A stretch of DNA of 13,856 nt from CAZVJA01 sp964626885 (GCA_964626885.1 CAZVJA010000137.1:1-13856); one strand, 5' to 3'; shown: positions 1 to 6,947, counted from the stretch's first letter. Numbers and translations: made by a program. Notes: generated by a model from the sequence alone, not told the origin.

Positions 1-1
1 C

Positions 2-184
2 GCCGGCTACGTTGAGGGGGAGGCAGTCATGTGCCCGTGGCATGCCTGGCGGTTCAGCGTGAAGGACGGCACCTGGCTCGACAATCCGCGTTCGGCCCTG
101 AAAAACGACTGTTACCCGGTTCGCGTTCAGGGAGACGAGATCCAGGTGCTGGTTCCCGACCCGCGTGAAACACAGGGCAACTGA
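2..184 (+). CDS. Rieske [2Fe-2S] domain protein, C-terminal fragment (5' truncated by window edge)
   Basis: The last 60 residues of an open frame enter from the left edge and stop at TGA 182-184. Residues 11-16 of the fragment read CPWHAW, the second half of a Rieske iron-sulfur motif (C-x2-H), whose Cys and His ligate the cluster. The first C-x-H pair would lie upstream, outside the window. What follows (FSVKDG, then PVRVQGDEIQVLV) matches the closing beta strands of Rieske ferredoxins and of nitrite-reductase small-subunit-like proteins. Such proteins pass single electrons to an oxygenase or reductase. The partner is not visible here, so a stand-alone ferredoxin cannot be told from the end of a larger protein. 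The gene converges on the SGNH hydrolase gene, with 48 bases between the stops and no clear terminator. Confidence 0.85.
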   Translation, partial: AGYVEGEAVMCPWHAWRFSVKDGTWLDNPRSALKNDCYPVRVQGDEIQVLVPDPRETQGN

Positions 185-232
185 TGCGAGATCTAAGTAG
201 CGGTGGTCTCGCGATGCGTATCGGAAAGCATT

Positions 233-1447
233 TCAACGTGGCGAGGCGCTCTCTTTGTTCTTGACGACCGCATCGCTTGTCAGTCGAGCCCATATGCGTT
301 CCGCAACGATGCGATGCCCTTTGATCGAGAGATGCGCCTCATCGTAGGGAAGGAAGTACGCGTCGAGATTCGTCCCGGAAGTTCTCGCGGCGGACGAGAG
401 TGTTTCCACCAGGTCAATTTCGCGCGGGTGCGAATACTTGACCGACTTCACAAGCTGCTTTTCTCCGTATTCGTTATACAGCCCAGGGAACAGAAAATAG
501 ATCTCTGCCCCAGCCTCGTGAGCCAGCGCCTCGAAGCTGGCGAGATTTTCCAGAAAATCTTCTTCTGGCACGCGTACATGACCCGGCACGTACATGCTCG
601 TGTAAAAAAAACGCTTCGTCGGCGCGGGCAATTCGCTGGGCTCCGCGCCTCGCGCAGCGCCGCGCAACTGCTGATTGATGGCGAAGAGGAGATTCGACGT
701 TCGTACGCAGCGGGCCGCAAAGGTGTCTTCCAGCACGGCGGCGGTCAGTTTGTCGGGAAAGCCAGGGGACCAGACTCCTTCATTGATTCCCACCTCGACG
801 AAAATGATTCGGGGTTGAATCCGCGCGGTGATTTCCTCCAGATACTTGAGACACTGATACGAGCTGTATCCGGGGACTCCCGCGTTGATCACCGTCCAAT
901 CCGCGTTCCCGGCTAGAGCGAGTTGTTGCCCGATTAACGCCGGGAAACTATCGGCGGCGCGAACTCCCCAGCCGAATGTGACCGAACTTCCGAGGAACAG
1001 CACGACCTGCTTCCCGCGCTCCGCGTCCGGCCCGCGAAATCCATCCGCGTTCACCCCCCAGGTCACGGTCCGATAGTAACTCGCATCCGGAAAATCTCGA
1101 ACGCGGTCGCGAATGACATTCGGCGAAATGTTTCGTTCGAATGTGTATTTCGATTTGTACATCTCCCAAGGACCGCTGTATTCGGGGGTCAGCCGCCAAA
1201 ATCGAACCGGATCGTGCCGAAATGCGGTCTCGTAAAGAATCGGCGGCGGAAAACCAAATTCACCGATGGTGTACTTCGCTTCGGGAATCCCCAGGGCACG
1301 CAGCAAGAGTTCCGCTCCTCCCAAGATCACGATGACCGGCAGCAGCGCGAATAGAACCCGCTTGAGCGGGGAGATCCGGCGCGTGGTCATCCCGACGGAT
1401 GCAGACCGGGAGGAGACTTGCTCGTAAGGTTGCTGGGGTGCTGCCAT
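233..1447 (-). CDS. Membrane-anchored SGNH/GDSL-type hydrolase
   Basis: From the ATG at 1447 this is a 404-aa protein. A basic stretch (TTRRISPLKR) and a hydrophobic helix at about residues 29-49 form an N-terminal anchor. SGNH blocks follow: LFLGSSVTFGWG (block I, nucleophile Ser about 155), NAGVPGYSS (block II Gly about 190), VGINEG (block III, Asn about 222 in place of GxND) and DEAHLS (block V, Asp 369/His 372). All four hallmark residues are present, so esterase or acyl-transfer chemistry on the outer side of the membrane is likely; the substrate is unknown. It is the last gene of an operon with rmlD, which suggests work on surface polysaccharide. The start is uncertain: a GTG at 1519, one base after the upstream stop, and an ATG at 1390 right before the anchor are alternatives, and none has a good Shine-Dalgarno. 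Confidence 0.82.
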   Translation of the reverse strand: MAAPQQPYEQVSSRSASVGMTTRRISPLKRVLFALLPVIVILGGAELLLRALGIPEAKYTIGEFGFPPPILYETAFRHDPVRFWRLTPEYSGPWEMYKSKYTFERNISPNVIRDRVRDFPDASYYRTVTWGVNADGFRGPDAERGKQVVLFLGSSVTFGWGVRAADSFPALIGQQLALAGNADWTVINAGVPGYSSYQCLKYLEEITARIQPRIIFVEVGINEGVWSPGFPDKLTAAVLEDTFAARCVRTSNLLFAINQQLRGAARGAEPSELPAPTKRFFYTSMYVPGHVRVPEEDFLENLASFEALAHEAGAEIYFLFPGLYNEYGEKQLVKSVKYSHPREIDLVETLSSAARTSGTNLDAYFLPYDEAHLSIKGHRIVAERIWARLTSDAVVKNKESASPR

Positions 1448-1520
1448 GCGAAAATCATATTGTTCCGGTGGGTCAACTTCATCCCGTGACGAAAATCCGC
1501 CCGGATGAAGTTTCCTCACG

Positions 1521-1988
1521 TCATTTGGAAACGTCCAATGCCCTGCGTTCCTTCACGCTCCGCTCGACGGCATCCCACAATTGGGGATCAATTCTCGTTC
1601 CACCCTCTGTTGCGTTCGGGTCGGCGATCAGCTCCTCGCCCCCTTCCAGACGTACAACTCCGCGATTCCCGACCAGCACCAGATCGAGCGACGGTTTGGC
1701 AGCGCTTCCGCAGCCGATGGTGATGGAGAGCGTCTCTCCCCGATCGCACGACACAAGCGTGCTGAGCTGCCGCCCGTTGGCTCCGTGTCGAGTTTCTTGA
1801 GCATGCAATCGTCGCGGTCGATGGTTGGGAAGCGCACTGCCGGCGATCTCGAGCGCGAGGCTCCAGACATCGCGAAGAGTCCCGTTCAGAGCAGGAAGCT
1901 GCATGCAGACCCGCAGAGCGACCGGAACCCCCATCGTTCCCCGTTCGACAGTTTCCGCGAGAGCCCGCCGAAGGTCATCGATCGTCAC
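1521..1988 (-). CDS. Hypothetical 155-aa protein, possibly a solitary Gfo/Idh/MocA-like C-terminal domain
   Basis: The frame stays open upstream to 2441, but that part only overlaps rmlD in another frame. The real start is probably the GTG at 1988: it overlaps the rmlD stop as GTGA and has GGAGGT at 1999-1994 with 5-base spacing, typical of translational coupling. The protein is 155 aa with no membrane segment. Residues about 100-125 (LDLVLVGNRGVVRLEGGEEL) and the end (WDAVERSVKERRALDVS) resemble the strand that follows the substrate site and the last helix of Gfo/Idh/MocA oxidoreductases. There is no Rossmann GxGxxG motif, so no dinucleotide binding is expected from this chain alone. That family link is a weak inference from pattern; the function is unknown. 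It lies between rmlD and the SGNH gene in one operon. Confidence 0.72.
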   Translation of the reverse strand: MTIDDLRRALAETVERGTMGVPVALRVCMQLPALNGTLRDVWSLALEIAGSALPNHRPRRLHAQETRHGANGRQLSTLVSCDRGETLSITIGCGSAAKPSLDLVLVGNRGVVRLEGGEELIADPNATEGGTRIDPQLWDAVERSVKERRALDVSK

Positions 1989-2854
1989 GGCCGACCTCCG
2001 TGCCTGGGGCGCGCAGCCAGATACGCTTCCAACGATTCCCGCCACTCCGGAAATTCCCAACCGATCGCCCGCGCCAGCTTGCGGCCGTCGAGCACGCTGA
2101 AGGCGGGTCGTTGTGCCTTTGCGGCGAATTCGGCCGTCGAAATCGCCCGCACCAGAATGTTCAGTCCCGCCAGCCGGACGATTTCCGTCGCGAACTCGTG
2201 CCATGTGGTGCTGCCTCGATTCGTCGCGTGGTACAGGCCGAAGTTGTCGGTCTCGAGCAACCGCACAATCGCGGTCGCCAGATCCCGCGTGGCGGTCGGC
2301 GTACAGCGCTGATCGTTGACGACCCGCAGCTCTCCTTTTTCCGTGGCCAATCGCAGCATCGTCTCGACAAAATTCCCGCGCCCCGGTTCCCGCGTCGGGC
2401 CGAACAGCCCGCACGTCCGCAATACAAAATGCCGACGGCAATGTGCCTGTACAAAATACTCCCCCGCCAGCTTCGAGATTGCGTACGCACTCTGCGGGCC
2501 GGGTGCGTCCGTTTCCAAGTAGGGGGTCTGCCGCTTACGATCGGCACCGAAGACGAAATCGGTGCTCACATGCACGAGTGGAATATCGACTCGCGCGCAG
2601 TATTGCGCGAGATGCCTGGGGCCGAGCGCATTCACGGCGAACGCGCTGGCCGGCTCGTCCTCCGCCCGGTCGACAAGATTGTACGCCGCCGCGTTGACGA
2701 CCGCCGTCGGCCCGATCTGTTCGAGCGCCCCGTTCACGGAGCCCGCGTCCGTTAACTCAATTTCCGCATGGCCCAGTGGCACCACGGCGTCACCCAAACG
2801 GGTGCGCAGCTCGGTCCCCAATTGGCCGGTCGATCCGATGATGGCAATTCGCAT
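1985..2854 (-). CDS. rmlD: dTDP-4-dehydrorhamnose reductase (RmlD/RfbD family)
   Basis: This is a 289-aa short-chain dehydrogenase of normal RmlD length. The N-terminus MRIAIIGSTGQLGTEL holds the Rossmann GxxGQLG signature. VVNAAAY, then VHVSTDFVFGA (the family's STDYVF motif with Phe) and YAISKLAGE (catalytic YxxxK) follow in order, and RTCGLFGP matches the usual RTSWVYG stretch. The family reduces dTDP-4-keto-L-rhamnose with NAD(P)H, the last step of dTDP-rhamnose synthesis in the cytoplasm. No rmlA, rmlB or rmlC is in the window, so the rest of the pathway must lie elsewhere. It is the first gene of an operon with the 155-aa protein and the SGNH hydrolase. It has no Shine-Dalgarno, and a -10-like box lies only 8 bases upstream. 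A related NDP-sugar reductase remains possible. Confidence 0.88.
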   Translation of the reverse strand: MRIAIIGSTGQLGTELRTRLGDAVVPLGHAEIELTDAGSVNGALEQIGPTAVVNAAAYNLVDRAEDEPASAFAVNALGPRHLAQYCARVDIPLVHVSTDFVFGADRKRQTPYLETDAPGPQSAYAISKLAGEYFVQAHCRRHFVLRTCGLFGPTREPGRGNFVETMLRLATEKGELRVVNDQRCTPTATRDLATAIVRLLETDNFGLYHATNRGSTTWHEFATEIVRLAGLNILVRAISTAEFAAKAQRPAFSVLDGRKLARAIGWEFPEWRESLEAYLAARPRHGGRP

Positions 2855-2860
2855 GCGACC

Positions 2861-2868
2861 ATTCTATA
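2861..2868 (-). promoter_or_regulatory. Possible -10 box for rmlD (TATAGAAT)
   Basis: On the minus strand TATAGAAT ends 6 bases before the rmlD ATG. A start point 6-7 bases downstream would fall at or within a few bases of the start codon, giving a leaderless or near-leaderless message. The -35 is poor (TTCCCG at 16 bases). No Shine-Dalgarno is present, which agrees with this reading. Confidence 0.35.
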
Positions 2869-2918
2869 CCGACGGCCCCGCGAACGGGAACGCAACTCGC
2901 TCTCGGCCGCATCCGGTG

Positions 2919-2942
2919 ATCACAAATTGGGTACCTTGTGAT
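2919..2942. promoter_or_regulatory. Inverted repeat ATCACAA-N10-TTGTGAT in the divergent rmlD/Uma2 region
   Basis: Two perfect 7-base arms, ATCACAA at 2919-2925 and TTGTGAT at 2936-2942, are separated by 10 bases. The repeat sits where the -35 region of the rightward gene would be and about 65 bases upstream of rmlD. The TCACAA/TTGTGA half-site is the same as in the palindrome at 12551-12564. An operator is plausible, but 7-base arms with free spacing are common by chance. Confidence 0.3.
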
Positions 2943-2953
2943 TCTCGAATGCC

Positions 2954-2959
2954 TATAAT
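2954..2959 (+). promoter_or_regulatory. Consensus -10 box TATAAT directly upstream of the Uma2 gene
   Basis: A perfect TATAAT ends 6 bases before the ATG at 2966, so transcription would start at about the A of the start codon. A TG pair lies two bases upstream of the box, close to an extended -10. There is no good -35 at 16-18 bases and no Shine-Dalgarno, which supports a leaderless transcript. Confidence 0.5.
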
Positions 2960-2965
2960 GCAAGC

Positions 2966-3535
2966 ATGATTGACGTGGCCCCTCTTACCGCCGAGCAGTT
3001 CGCAGCGTGGGATGACCCCGAAGAACGTCGCTGGACCGAACTGGTCTTGGGAAAGATCGTTCGGCTGGAACCTCCGGACCCGATGCACGGCCGAATTGTG
3101 CTCAACTTCTCGAAAGCGATCGCCAGCTACGCGCATCAGCGCGGCGAAGCGAATGACGGATACGCATGCTTTGAACTGGGGCTGATCGTCGCCCGCGATC
3201 CCGACACGGTCCGCTGTCCCGCCATCAGCTATTTTACTGATGGACCGAGGTTCGCGGAGCTTGAGCGGCTCGTCACGGAGACTCGACCGGCGCTGGTCGT
3301 CGAAATCGCTTCCACCGCCGACCGTCGGCGACATGCAACCGCGCGCATCGAGAGCTACCTCAAGTGGGGAGTGCCGTTGGTCTGGATGGCGGACCCGATC
3401 GAGAAGCTGCTCCACGTCTTTCAAGCCGATCGGCCGGGCAAACAACTTGCCGCGTGGCAGTCCCTGGAAGGGGGAACAGTCCTGCCCGGTTTCCAGCTTG
3501 CGGTGTCGAAAATTTTTGCTGAGCAGGAATTCTAA
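2966..3535 (+). CDS. Uma2 family (DUF820) PD-(D/E)XK nuclease-like protein, probably catalytically degenerate
   Basis: This 189-aa protein has the size and layout of the Uma2 family: an N-terminal LTAEQFAAW segment, WTELVLGKIVRLEPP (the E..dGe.v stretch), HGRIVLNFSKAI, then the nuclease core PALVVEIAS followed by RIESYLKWGVPLVWMADP. In this family the core usually reads TVR-x-PD-V with a catalytic Asp, a Glu in vvEv.S, and a Lys in K..eY..GV. Here the Asp position is Ala (TVRCPAISYF, Ala86), Glu113 is kept, and the Lys position is Arg127. Two of three expected active-site residues are thus changed. The biological role of Uma2 proteins is poorly defined; they are often present in many copies in cyanobacteria and planctomycetes. 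It stands alone, divergent from rmlD; the 259 bases that follow hold no gene I can support. Confidence 0.82.
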   Translation: MIDVAPLTAEQFAAWDDPEERRWTELVLGKIVRLEPPDPMHGRIVLNFSKAIASYAHQRGEANDGYACFELGLIVARDPDTVRCPAISYFTDGPRFAELERLVTETRPALVVEIASTADRRRHATARIESYLKWGVPLVWMADPIEKLLHVFQADRPGKQLAAWQSLEGGTVLPGFQLAVSKIFAEQEF

Positions 3536-3780
3536 CGGTTTCGATGACGAGCTTTGCAACCTCGCGACAGTCGGAGTATTCCCGCAAACGGAACCTGTTC
3601 TTCCACGCGGGTGCATTCCTATTCTGGAAATCGCCGATTCCAACCGGGTGATGCCTCGATCGAATTAACCAGGCTTGTCAATTCGCGCCGGCATTTGGAT
3701 GATCTCCATCAGATGGAACACGGCAATCGAGCGTCGGGGGCCCCGGCGCGGCGAAACAGCCAGTTATTTCAACACCATCA

Positions 3781-3788
3781 GGAGGAGA
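3781..3788 (+). promoter_or_regulatory. Strong Shine-Dalgarno (GGAGGAGA) fixing the O-methyltransferase start
   Basis: GGAGGAGA lies 6 bases before the ATG at 3795. The frame is open farther upstream to 3675, but only this ATG has a ribosome binding site, and the methyltransferase homology begins right after it. Confidence 0.75.
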
Positions 3789-3794
3789 CCGACC

Positions 3795-4820
3795 ATGACG
3801 GAGACATCACTGCAGGAAGTTCCGCCTCCGATGCGGATGATGCAATACATCACGGGGCATTGGGTTGCAGCTGCCGTTTATTGCGCCGCGAAGCTGGGGC
3901 TCGCCGATCAATTGGCGGACGGCCCTCGATCCAGCGAGGAACTCGCGACAGCGACACACGCGCACGCTCCGTCGGTGTACCGGCTGATGCGGGCGCTGGC
4001 CAGTTTGGGAGTCTTCGAGGAGACTCAACCGCAAGTTTTCCAATTGACCGAATTGGGCCAATTTCTGCGGGCCGATCATCCCGGATCGATGCGTTCGATG
4101 GCACTCTTCCAGGGGGCACCGCCCCACTGGCAGGGATGGGGTACGTTTTTGCACAGCGTGCGGACCGGGCTCCCCGCTTTCGAGCATGTGCATGGCAAGG
4201 GGTTTTTCGATTACTGCGGAGATGATGAGGAATTCTCCGCGGCGTTCAACGGTGCCATGACCGCGATGTCGGCCGTCGCGGCTGACGCCGTGCTCGAAGC
4301 GTACGACTTCACCGGCGTTCGCAAGCTCGTGGATGTCGGAGGAGGTCATGGATACCTGATCTCGCGAATTCTCAAGCGGTACCCCCGCCTGACCGGCGGC
4401 CTGATCGACCTGCCGCACGTTGTGGAAGGAGCCCGGTCGTCGTTCGCCACCGCCGCGCTGCTGGACCGATGTGAAGTTGTCGGCGGGAGCTTTTTCGATT
4501 CAGTCCCACCGGGTGATGCGTACATTGCCAAGCACATCATTCACGACTGGGACGACGAGCATTCGCGTACCATCCTTCAAAACATGCGCAAAGCGATGAC
4601 GGGGAACGGTCGCGTGCTGTTGGTCGAAATGGTGGTTACGCCCGACAACAAAGGGACGATGGCGGTATTGATCGACCTCGAAATGCTGCACGCCACCCAC
4701 GGCGGACGGGAACGAACCGAGCCGGAGTTCGCGGAATTGTTTGCGTCCGCCGGACTCAAGCTGAATCGGATTGTGCCGACGAAATCGCAGTTCTGCGTGC
4801 TGGAGGCGGTCCCGGCCTGA
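3795..4820 (+). CDS. SAM-dependent O-methyltransferase (family 2, acetylserotonin OMT/CrtF-like)
   Basis: The protein has 341 residues. The first 100 form the all-helical dimerisation domain of family 2 O-methyltransferases (YITGHWVAAAVYCAAKLGLADQL, then SVYRLMRALASLGVFEE). The Rossmann-type domain starts with motif I LVDVGGGHGYL (residues 178-188), then an acidic residue in GLIDLPHVV that would hold the ribose, then HIIHDWDDEH (residues 247-256), whose second His (His250) is the usual catalytic base. GRVLLVEMVV and PEFAELFASAGL complete the fold. These enzymes methylate hydroxyls of small molecules such as polyketides, carotenoid or phenazine-like compounds; the substrate cannot be read from sequence. 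No biosynthetic partner gene lies nearby. A 180-base gap separates it from the next gene, so it may be its own unit. Confidence 0.88.
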   Translation: MTETSLQEVPPPMRMMQYITGHWVAAAVYCAAKLGLADQLADGPRSSEELATATHAHAPSVYRLMRALASLGVFEETQPQVFQLTELGQFLRADHPGSMRSMALFQGAPPHWQGWGTFLHSVRTGLPAFEHVHGKGFFDYCGDDEEFSAAFNGAMTAMSAVAADAVLEAYDFTGVRKLVDVGGGHGYLISRILKRYPRLTGGLIDLPHVVEGARSSFATAALLDRCEVVGGSFFDSVPPGDAYIAKHIIHDWDDEHSRTILQNMRKAMTGNGRVLLVEMVVTPDNKGTMAVLIDLEMLHATHGGRERTEPEFAELFASAGLKLNRIVPTKSQFCVLEAVPA

Positions 4821-5000
4821 CGCATTGCGACAATCGACTCGGATGTTCCGCGCGATCACCGATTCTGAAAAACTTGTCGCGTTCTCGCCGTTTTTTCTGT
4901 ACGCTGATACCGTAGCGGCACGTCTGAACTTCGGCCGCAATCACGGTCAGCATAGGTCGATTTCCATCTATGGATTTAAGCCCGTTTCTGAAGGGAGCCG

Positions 5001-6086
5001 ATGGATATGAACTCGCGCGAACTCGGTTGGAAGCGACGCGATTTTCTCAAAGCCGGCGTGGTGATCGGCACCGGAGCCACGGGAATGGCGGCTGGTTTCG
5101 CACCGCTCGCCGCGCGCGGCGACGAAACATCGAAGAGTGCTGCGCCGAACTCCGCGGCTGAGGCGGCGAAGATCCCGGTCAAGCCGTTCGGCAAGACAGG
5201 CCATAAGCTCCCCGTGCTCGGCATGGGAGGCTCCGCGATGATTCAGCAGTGGAAGAAGGAGTACGGAGTCGGCGTCCTCCCTCTTGAAGAACGGGTCGCA
5301 ATGGTCCGCCACGCCTACGACCGCGGCGTCCGGTATTTCGACACCGCGCGAGTTTACGCCGAGAGCGAATCGATCATGGGGAAGGGATTGCAGGGGATCC
5401 GCAAAAACGTTTACCTGGCGACCAAGGTGGCAGACCCTCGTCCCGAACAAACCCGCGCCAGCATCGAGCGATCGCTGAAAGAACTGCAAACCGACTACGT
5501 CGACTGCGCGCAGATTCACAGCCCGGCCATCGAGCGCGGCGGCTTTGAAGGAGCGATGAAAGTTCATGAGCAGCTGTTGAAGCTCAAGGATGAGGGGATG
5601 GTGAAGTTCATCGGCCTGACGACGCACGTGGTGTTCGAGACCGTCTACAAGATGATCGCCACGGGAGGCTTCGACCAGGTGCTGCTGGCTTATGCGTATT
5701 TCAACCGCGGCCTCGATACGATGCTGTCGCACCGCAACCTGCAACATCGCGATATGTGCCTCGCGAAGGCGCACGACCTGGGAATGGGAATCGTCTCGAT
5801 GAAGGTGATGGGGGCCGGCGTCTTCAGTCACAATTCCGGCAACCTCGTTCCGGGCTTCGATCCCGAAGGGCTCAAGCGCCTGCCGGGAGCCGCCATTCGC
5901 TGGGTGCTCAACGACCAGCGGGTCTCGATGTTGAACATCGGCATCTCGATTCCGAAGGACATCGACGACAACATCGCTGTTTTGTCCGGCGATTTAACAC
6001 TCACCAATGACGACCGCCGCCTGCTGGCGGAGTTCGCGGGCAAAGCGTACGAAGCGAAGCCTTTCAGCGAGATGAAAACCGTCTGA
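5001..6086 (+). CDS. Aldo/keto reductase with twin-arginine signal peptide
   Basis: This is a 361-aa protein. WKRRDFLKAGVVIGTGATGMAA (residues 10-31, given in part: RRDFLK) is a twin-arginine signal followed by a hydrophobic stretch and an Ala-rich cut site near residues 36-41. The barrel begins at KPFGKTGHKLPVLGMGG. The catalytic tetrad is complete: Asp114 and Tyr119 (FDTARVYAESE), Lys142 (LATKV) and His173 (QIHSP). ISIPKDIDDN near residue 315 occupies the place of the NADP-phosphate loop. Family members reduce carbonyls with NADPH. No ferredoxin motif is present, unlike some related longer AKRs. AGGGAG at 4992-4997 is 3 bases from the ATG at 5001 but 9 from the in-frame ATG at 5007, so the true start may be 5007. 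It appears monocistronic or linked to the following HTH genes. Confidence 0.88.
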   Translation: MDMNSRELGWKRRDFLKAGVVIGTGATGMAAGFAPLAARGDETSKSAAPNSAAEAAKIPVKPFGKTGHKLPVLGMGGSAMIQQWKKEYGVGVLPLEERVAMVRHAYDRGVRYFDTARVYAESESIMGKGLQGIRKNVYLATKVADPRPEQTRASIERSLKELQTDYVDCAQIHSPAIERGGFEGAMKVHEQLLKLKDEGMVKFIGLTTHVVFETVYKMIATGGFDQVLLAYAYFNRGLDTMLSHRNLQHRDMCLAKAHDLGMGIVSMKVMGAGVFSHNSGNLVPGFDPEGLKRLPGAAIRWVLNDQRVSMLNIGISIPKDIDDNIAVLSGDLTLTNDDRRLLAEFAGKAYEAKPFSEMKTV

Positions 6087-6125
6087 GTACGTTATCAGTA
6101 TTTTTGCACGCTGCTACGCATCCCT

Positions 6126-6368
6126 ATGATGACGATTGAGCGACTCATCGAAACGACGGGAGTTCCGCTCGATGAGATCGCGCAGCGGTCAGGATTGTCA
6201 GCCGAGCGGGTCCGGGCCATCGCGGAGGGGCGATGGACTCCCAGCCCGCAAGAACGGACACTCATCGCGCAGGCCTTCGGCGTGAATGTCGAAGACGTCA
6301 GTTGGGGACACTCCATGAATCCCCGCAACGTTCGTTATCGGCGATTCGGCCTGAAAGAAGATTTTTGA
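6126..6368 (+). CDS. Small helix-turn-helix protein A (80 aa, RWTPSP...WGH type)
   Basis: This short protein reads as a single XRE-like HTH unit: GVPLDEIAQRSGLSAERVRAI gives two helices in HTH pattern (residues 12-32), followed by GRWTPSPQER, a third helix and the closing SWGH (residues 59-62). It is a paralogue of the next gene: by eye 25 of 51 aligned core positions are identical. I recall similar short proteins from planctomycete genomes with the same RWTPSP and WGH words, but no function is known to me. The start is ATG 6126 or 6129; neither has a clear Shine-Dalgarno. The tail RNVRYRRFGLKEDF is basic and unlike that of protein B. It follows the aldo/keto reductase gene after 39 bases and may be cotranscribed with it. 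Confidence 0.72.
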   Translation: MMTIERLIETTGVPLDEIAQRSGLSAERVRAIAEGRWTPSPQERTLIAQAFGVNVEDVSWGHSMNPRNVRYRRFGLKEDF

Positions 6369-6377
6369 CCACGGCAC

Positions 6378-6407
6378 TGCCGGTAACGTCTTGTAGAGCA
6401 GCCGGCA
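6378..6407 (+). other. Possible intercistronic stem-loop between the two HTH genes
   Basis: TGCCGG at 6378-6383 pairs with CCGGCA at 6402-6407 across an 18-base loop, directly ahead of the GGAGA at 6410-6414 that serves protein B. It has no U-tract, so it is not a classic terminator. It might tune translation of the second gene or be chance. Confidence 0.25.
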
Positions 6408-6421
6408 ATGGAGACGTTCCG

Positions 6422-6652
6422 ATGCCCAAATCGCTCGCCGAGCTGTGTGTGGAACGGGGAGTGACCATGGACCAGCTAGTCGAGCGCTCCGGCTTGGATC
6501 GCGGGCGGGTCGAGGCGATTCTACTCTGTCGCTGGACCCCCTCACCCGACGAACGGCGACGCCTCGCCGAGCAACTCGGCGTATCATCAGACGAAATCAC
6601 CTGGGGTCATGCGACGCCGATTCAGCATCTCTACGGCCACGGGCCGGGCTGA
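6422..6652 (+). CDS. Small helix-turn-helix protein B (76 aa, tandem paralogue of A)
   Basis: The frame is open to 6233, but GGAGA at 6410-6414, 7 bases before the ATG at 6422, and the match to protein A fix this start. The layout is the same: LAELCVERGVTMDQLVERSGL, RVEAILLCRWTPSPDERRRLAEQLGV, then ITWGH. It ends in TPIQHLYGHGPG rather than the basic tail of protein A. The helices and the conserved Trp/Pro turn suggest a DNA-binding or protein-interaction fold, perhaps working as a homo- or heterodimer with A; that is inference. The 53-base gap from A is compatible with one transcript. It converges on the 96-aa gene with only 4 bases between the stops. Confidence 0.75.
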   Translation: MPKSLAELCVERGVTMDQLVERSGLDRGRVEAILLCRWTPSPDERRRLAEQLGVSSDEITWGHATPIQHLYGHGPG

Positions 6653-6656
6653 CCAC

Positions 6657-6947
6657 TTACTTCGCCTTCCGGACCTGCCGGGGAACATAGTGAAACTCGA
6701 CGATCACCTCGTCGACGTTCCGCGAAACGACATCAGTGATGATCACCTGTCCGGCTCTGCCGTCATTCAGTTCGAGCCGGTATTGGCGGTTCAACTGCAT
6801 TGTTTCCCACTCGTGCGGACTAAGCCGCAAATGACCGCCTAACTGCCAGTCCTGTGAACCGGCGGAGTGCAGCTCGTCCTCCAGTTCCCCATGCAGAGCC
6901 TTAAGCCTCGCACCGCCGATCAGCAAGTCACCGGAAAACTCGTGCAT
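6657..6947 (-). CDS. Hypothetical 96-aa protein downstream of the PFOR genes
   Basis: I chose the ATG at 6947 because AAGGAG lies 8 bases upstream (6961-6956); an in-frame ATG at 6977 has no such site. The protein has no signal peptide, membrane helix or cysteine. Residues 1-45 are mixed helix and loop (FSGDLLIGGARLKALHGELEDEL), followed by SPHEWETMQLN and a beta-rich end (YRLELNDGRAGQVIITDVV, then EVIVEFHYVP) that looks like a small barrel. I do not recognise a family. It lies 58 bases after the delta-beta oxidoreductase gene on the same strand, so it could be the third gene of that operon and serve the enzyme, but that is inference from position only. Confidence 0.68.
   Translation of the reverse strand: MHEFSGDLLIGGARLKALHGELEDELHSAGSQDWQLGGHLRLSPHEWETMQLNRQYRLELNDGRAGQVIITDVVSRNVDEVIVEFHYVPRQVRKAK

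Noticed and set aside
184..232. Bidirectional terminator between the Rieske and SGNH genes
   Set aside because: Only a 4-base ATGC/GCAT pairing is visible and there is no U-tract on either strand.
1989..2441. N-terminal part of the 306-aa frame ending at 1521
   Set aside because: It overlaps rmlD in another frame. The GTG at 1988 with a good ribosome binding site explains the gene better.
2864..3643. 259-aa minus-strand open frame
   Set aside because: It overlaps the Uma2 gene on the opposite strand and has no recognisable motif.
4821..5000. Promoter for the aldo/keto reductase (TTGTCG at 4874 with TACGCT at 4900)
   Set aside because: The 20-base spacing is too long and both boxes are weak, so it was not called.
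4968..5831. 287-aa minus-strand open frame
   Set aside because: It lies opposite the aldo/keto reductase, which has a complete tetrad and signal peptide, and shows the typical composition of an antisense shadow.
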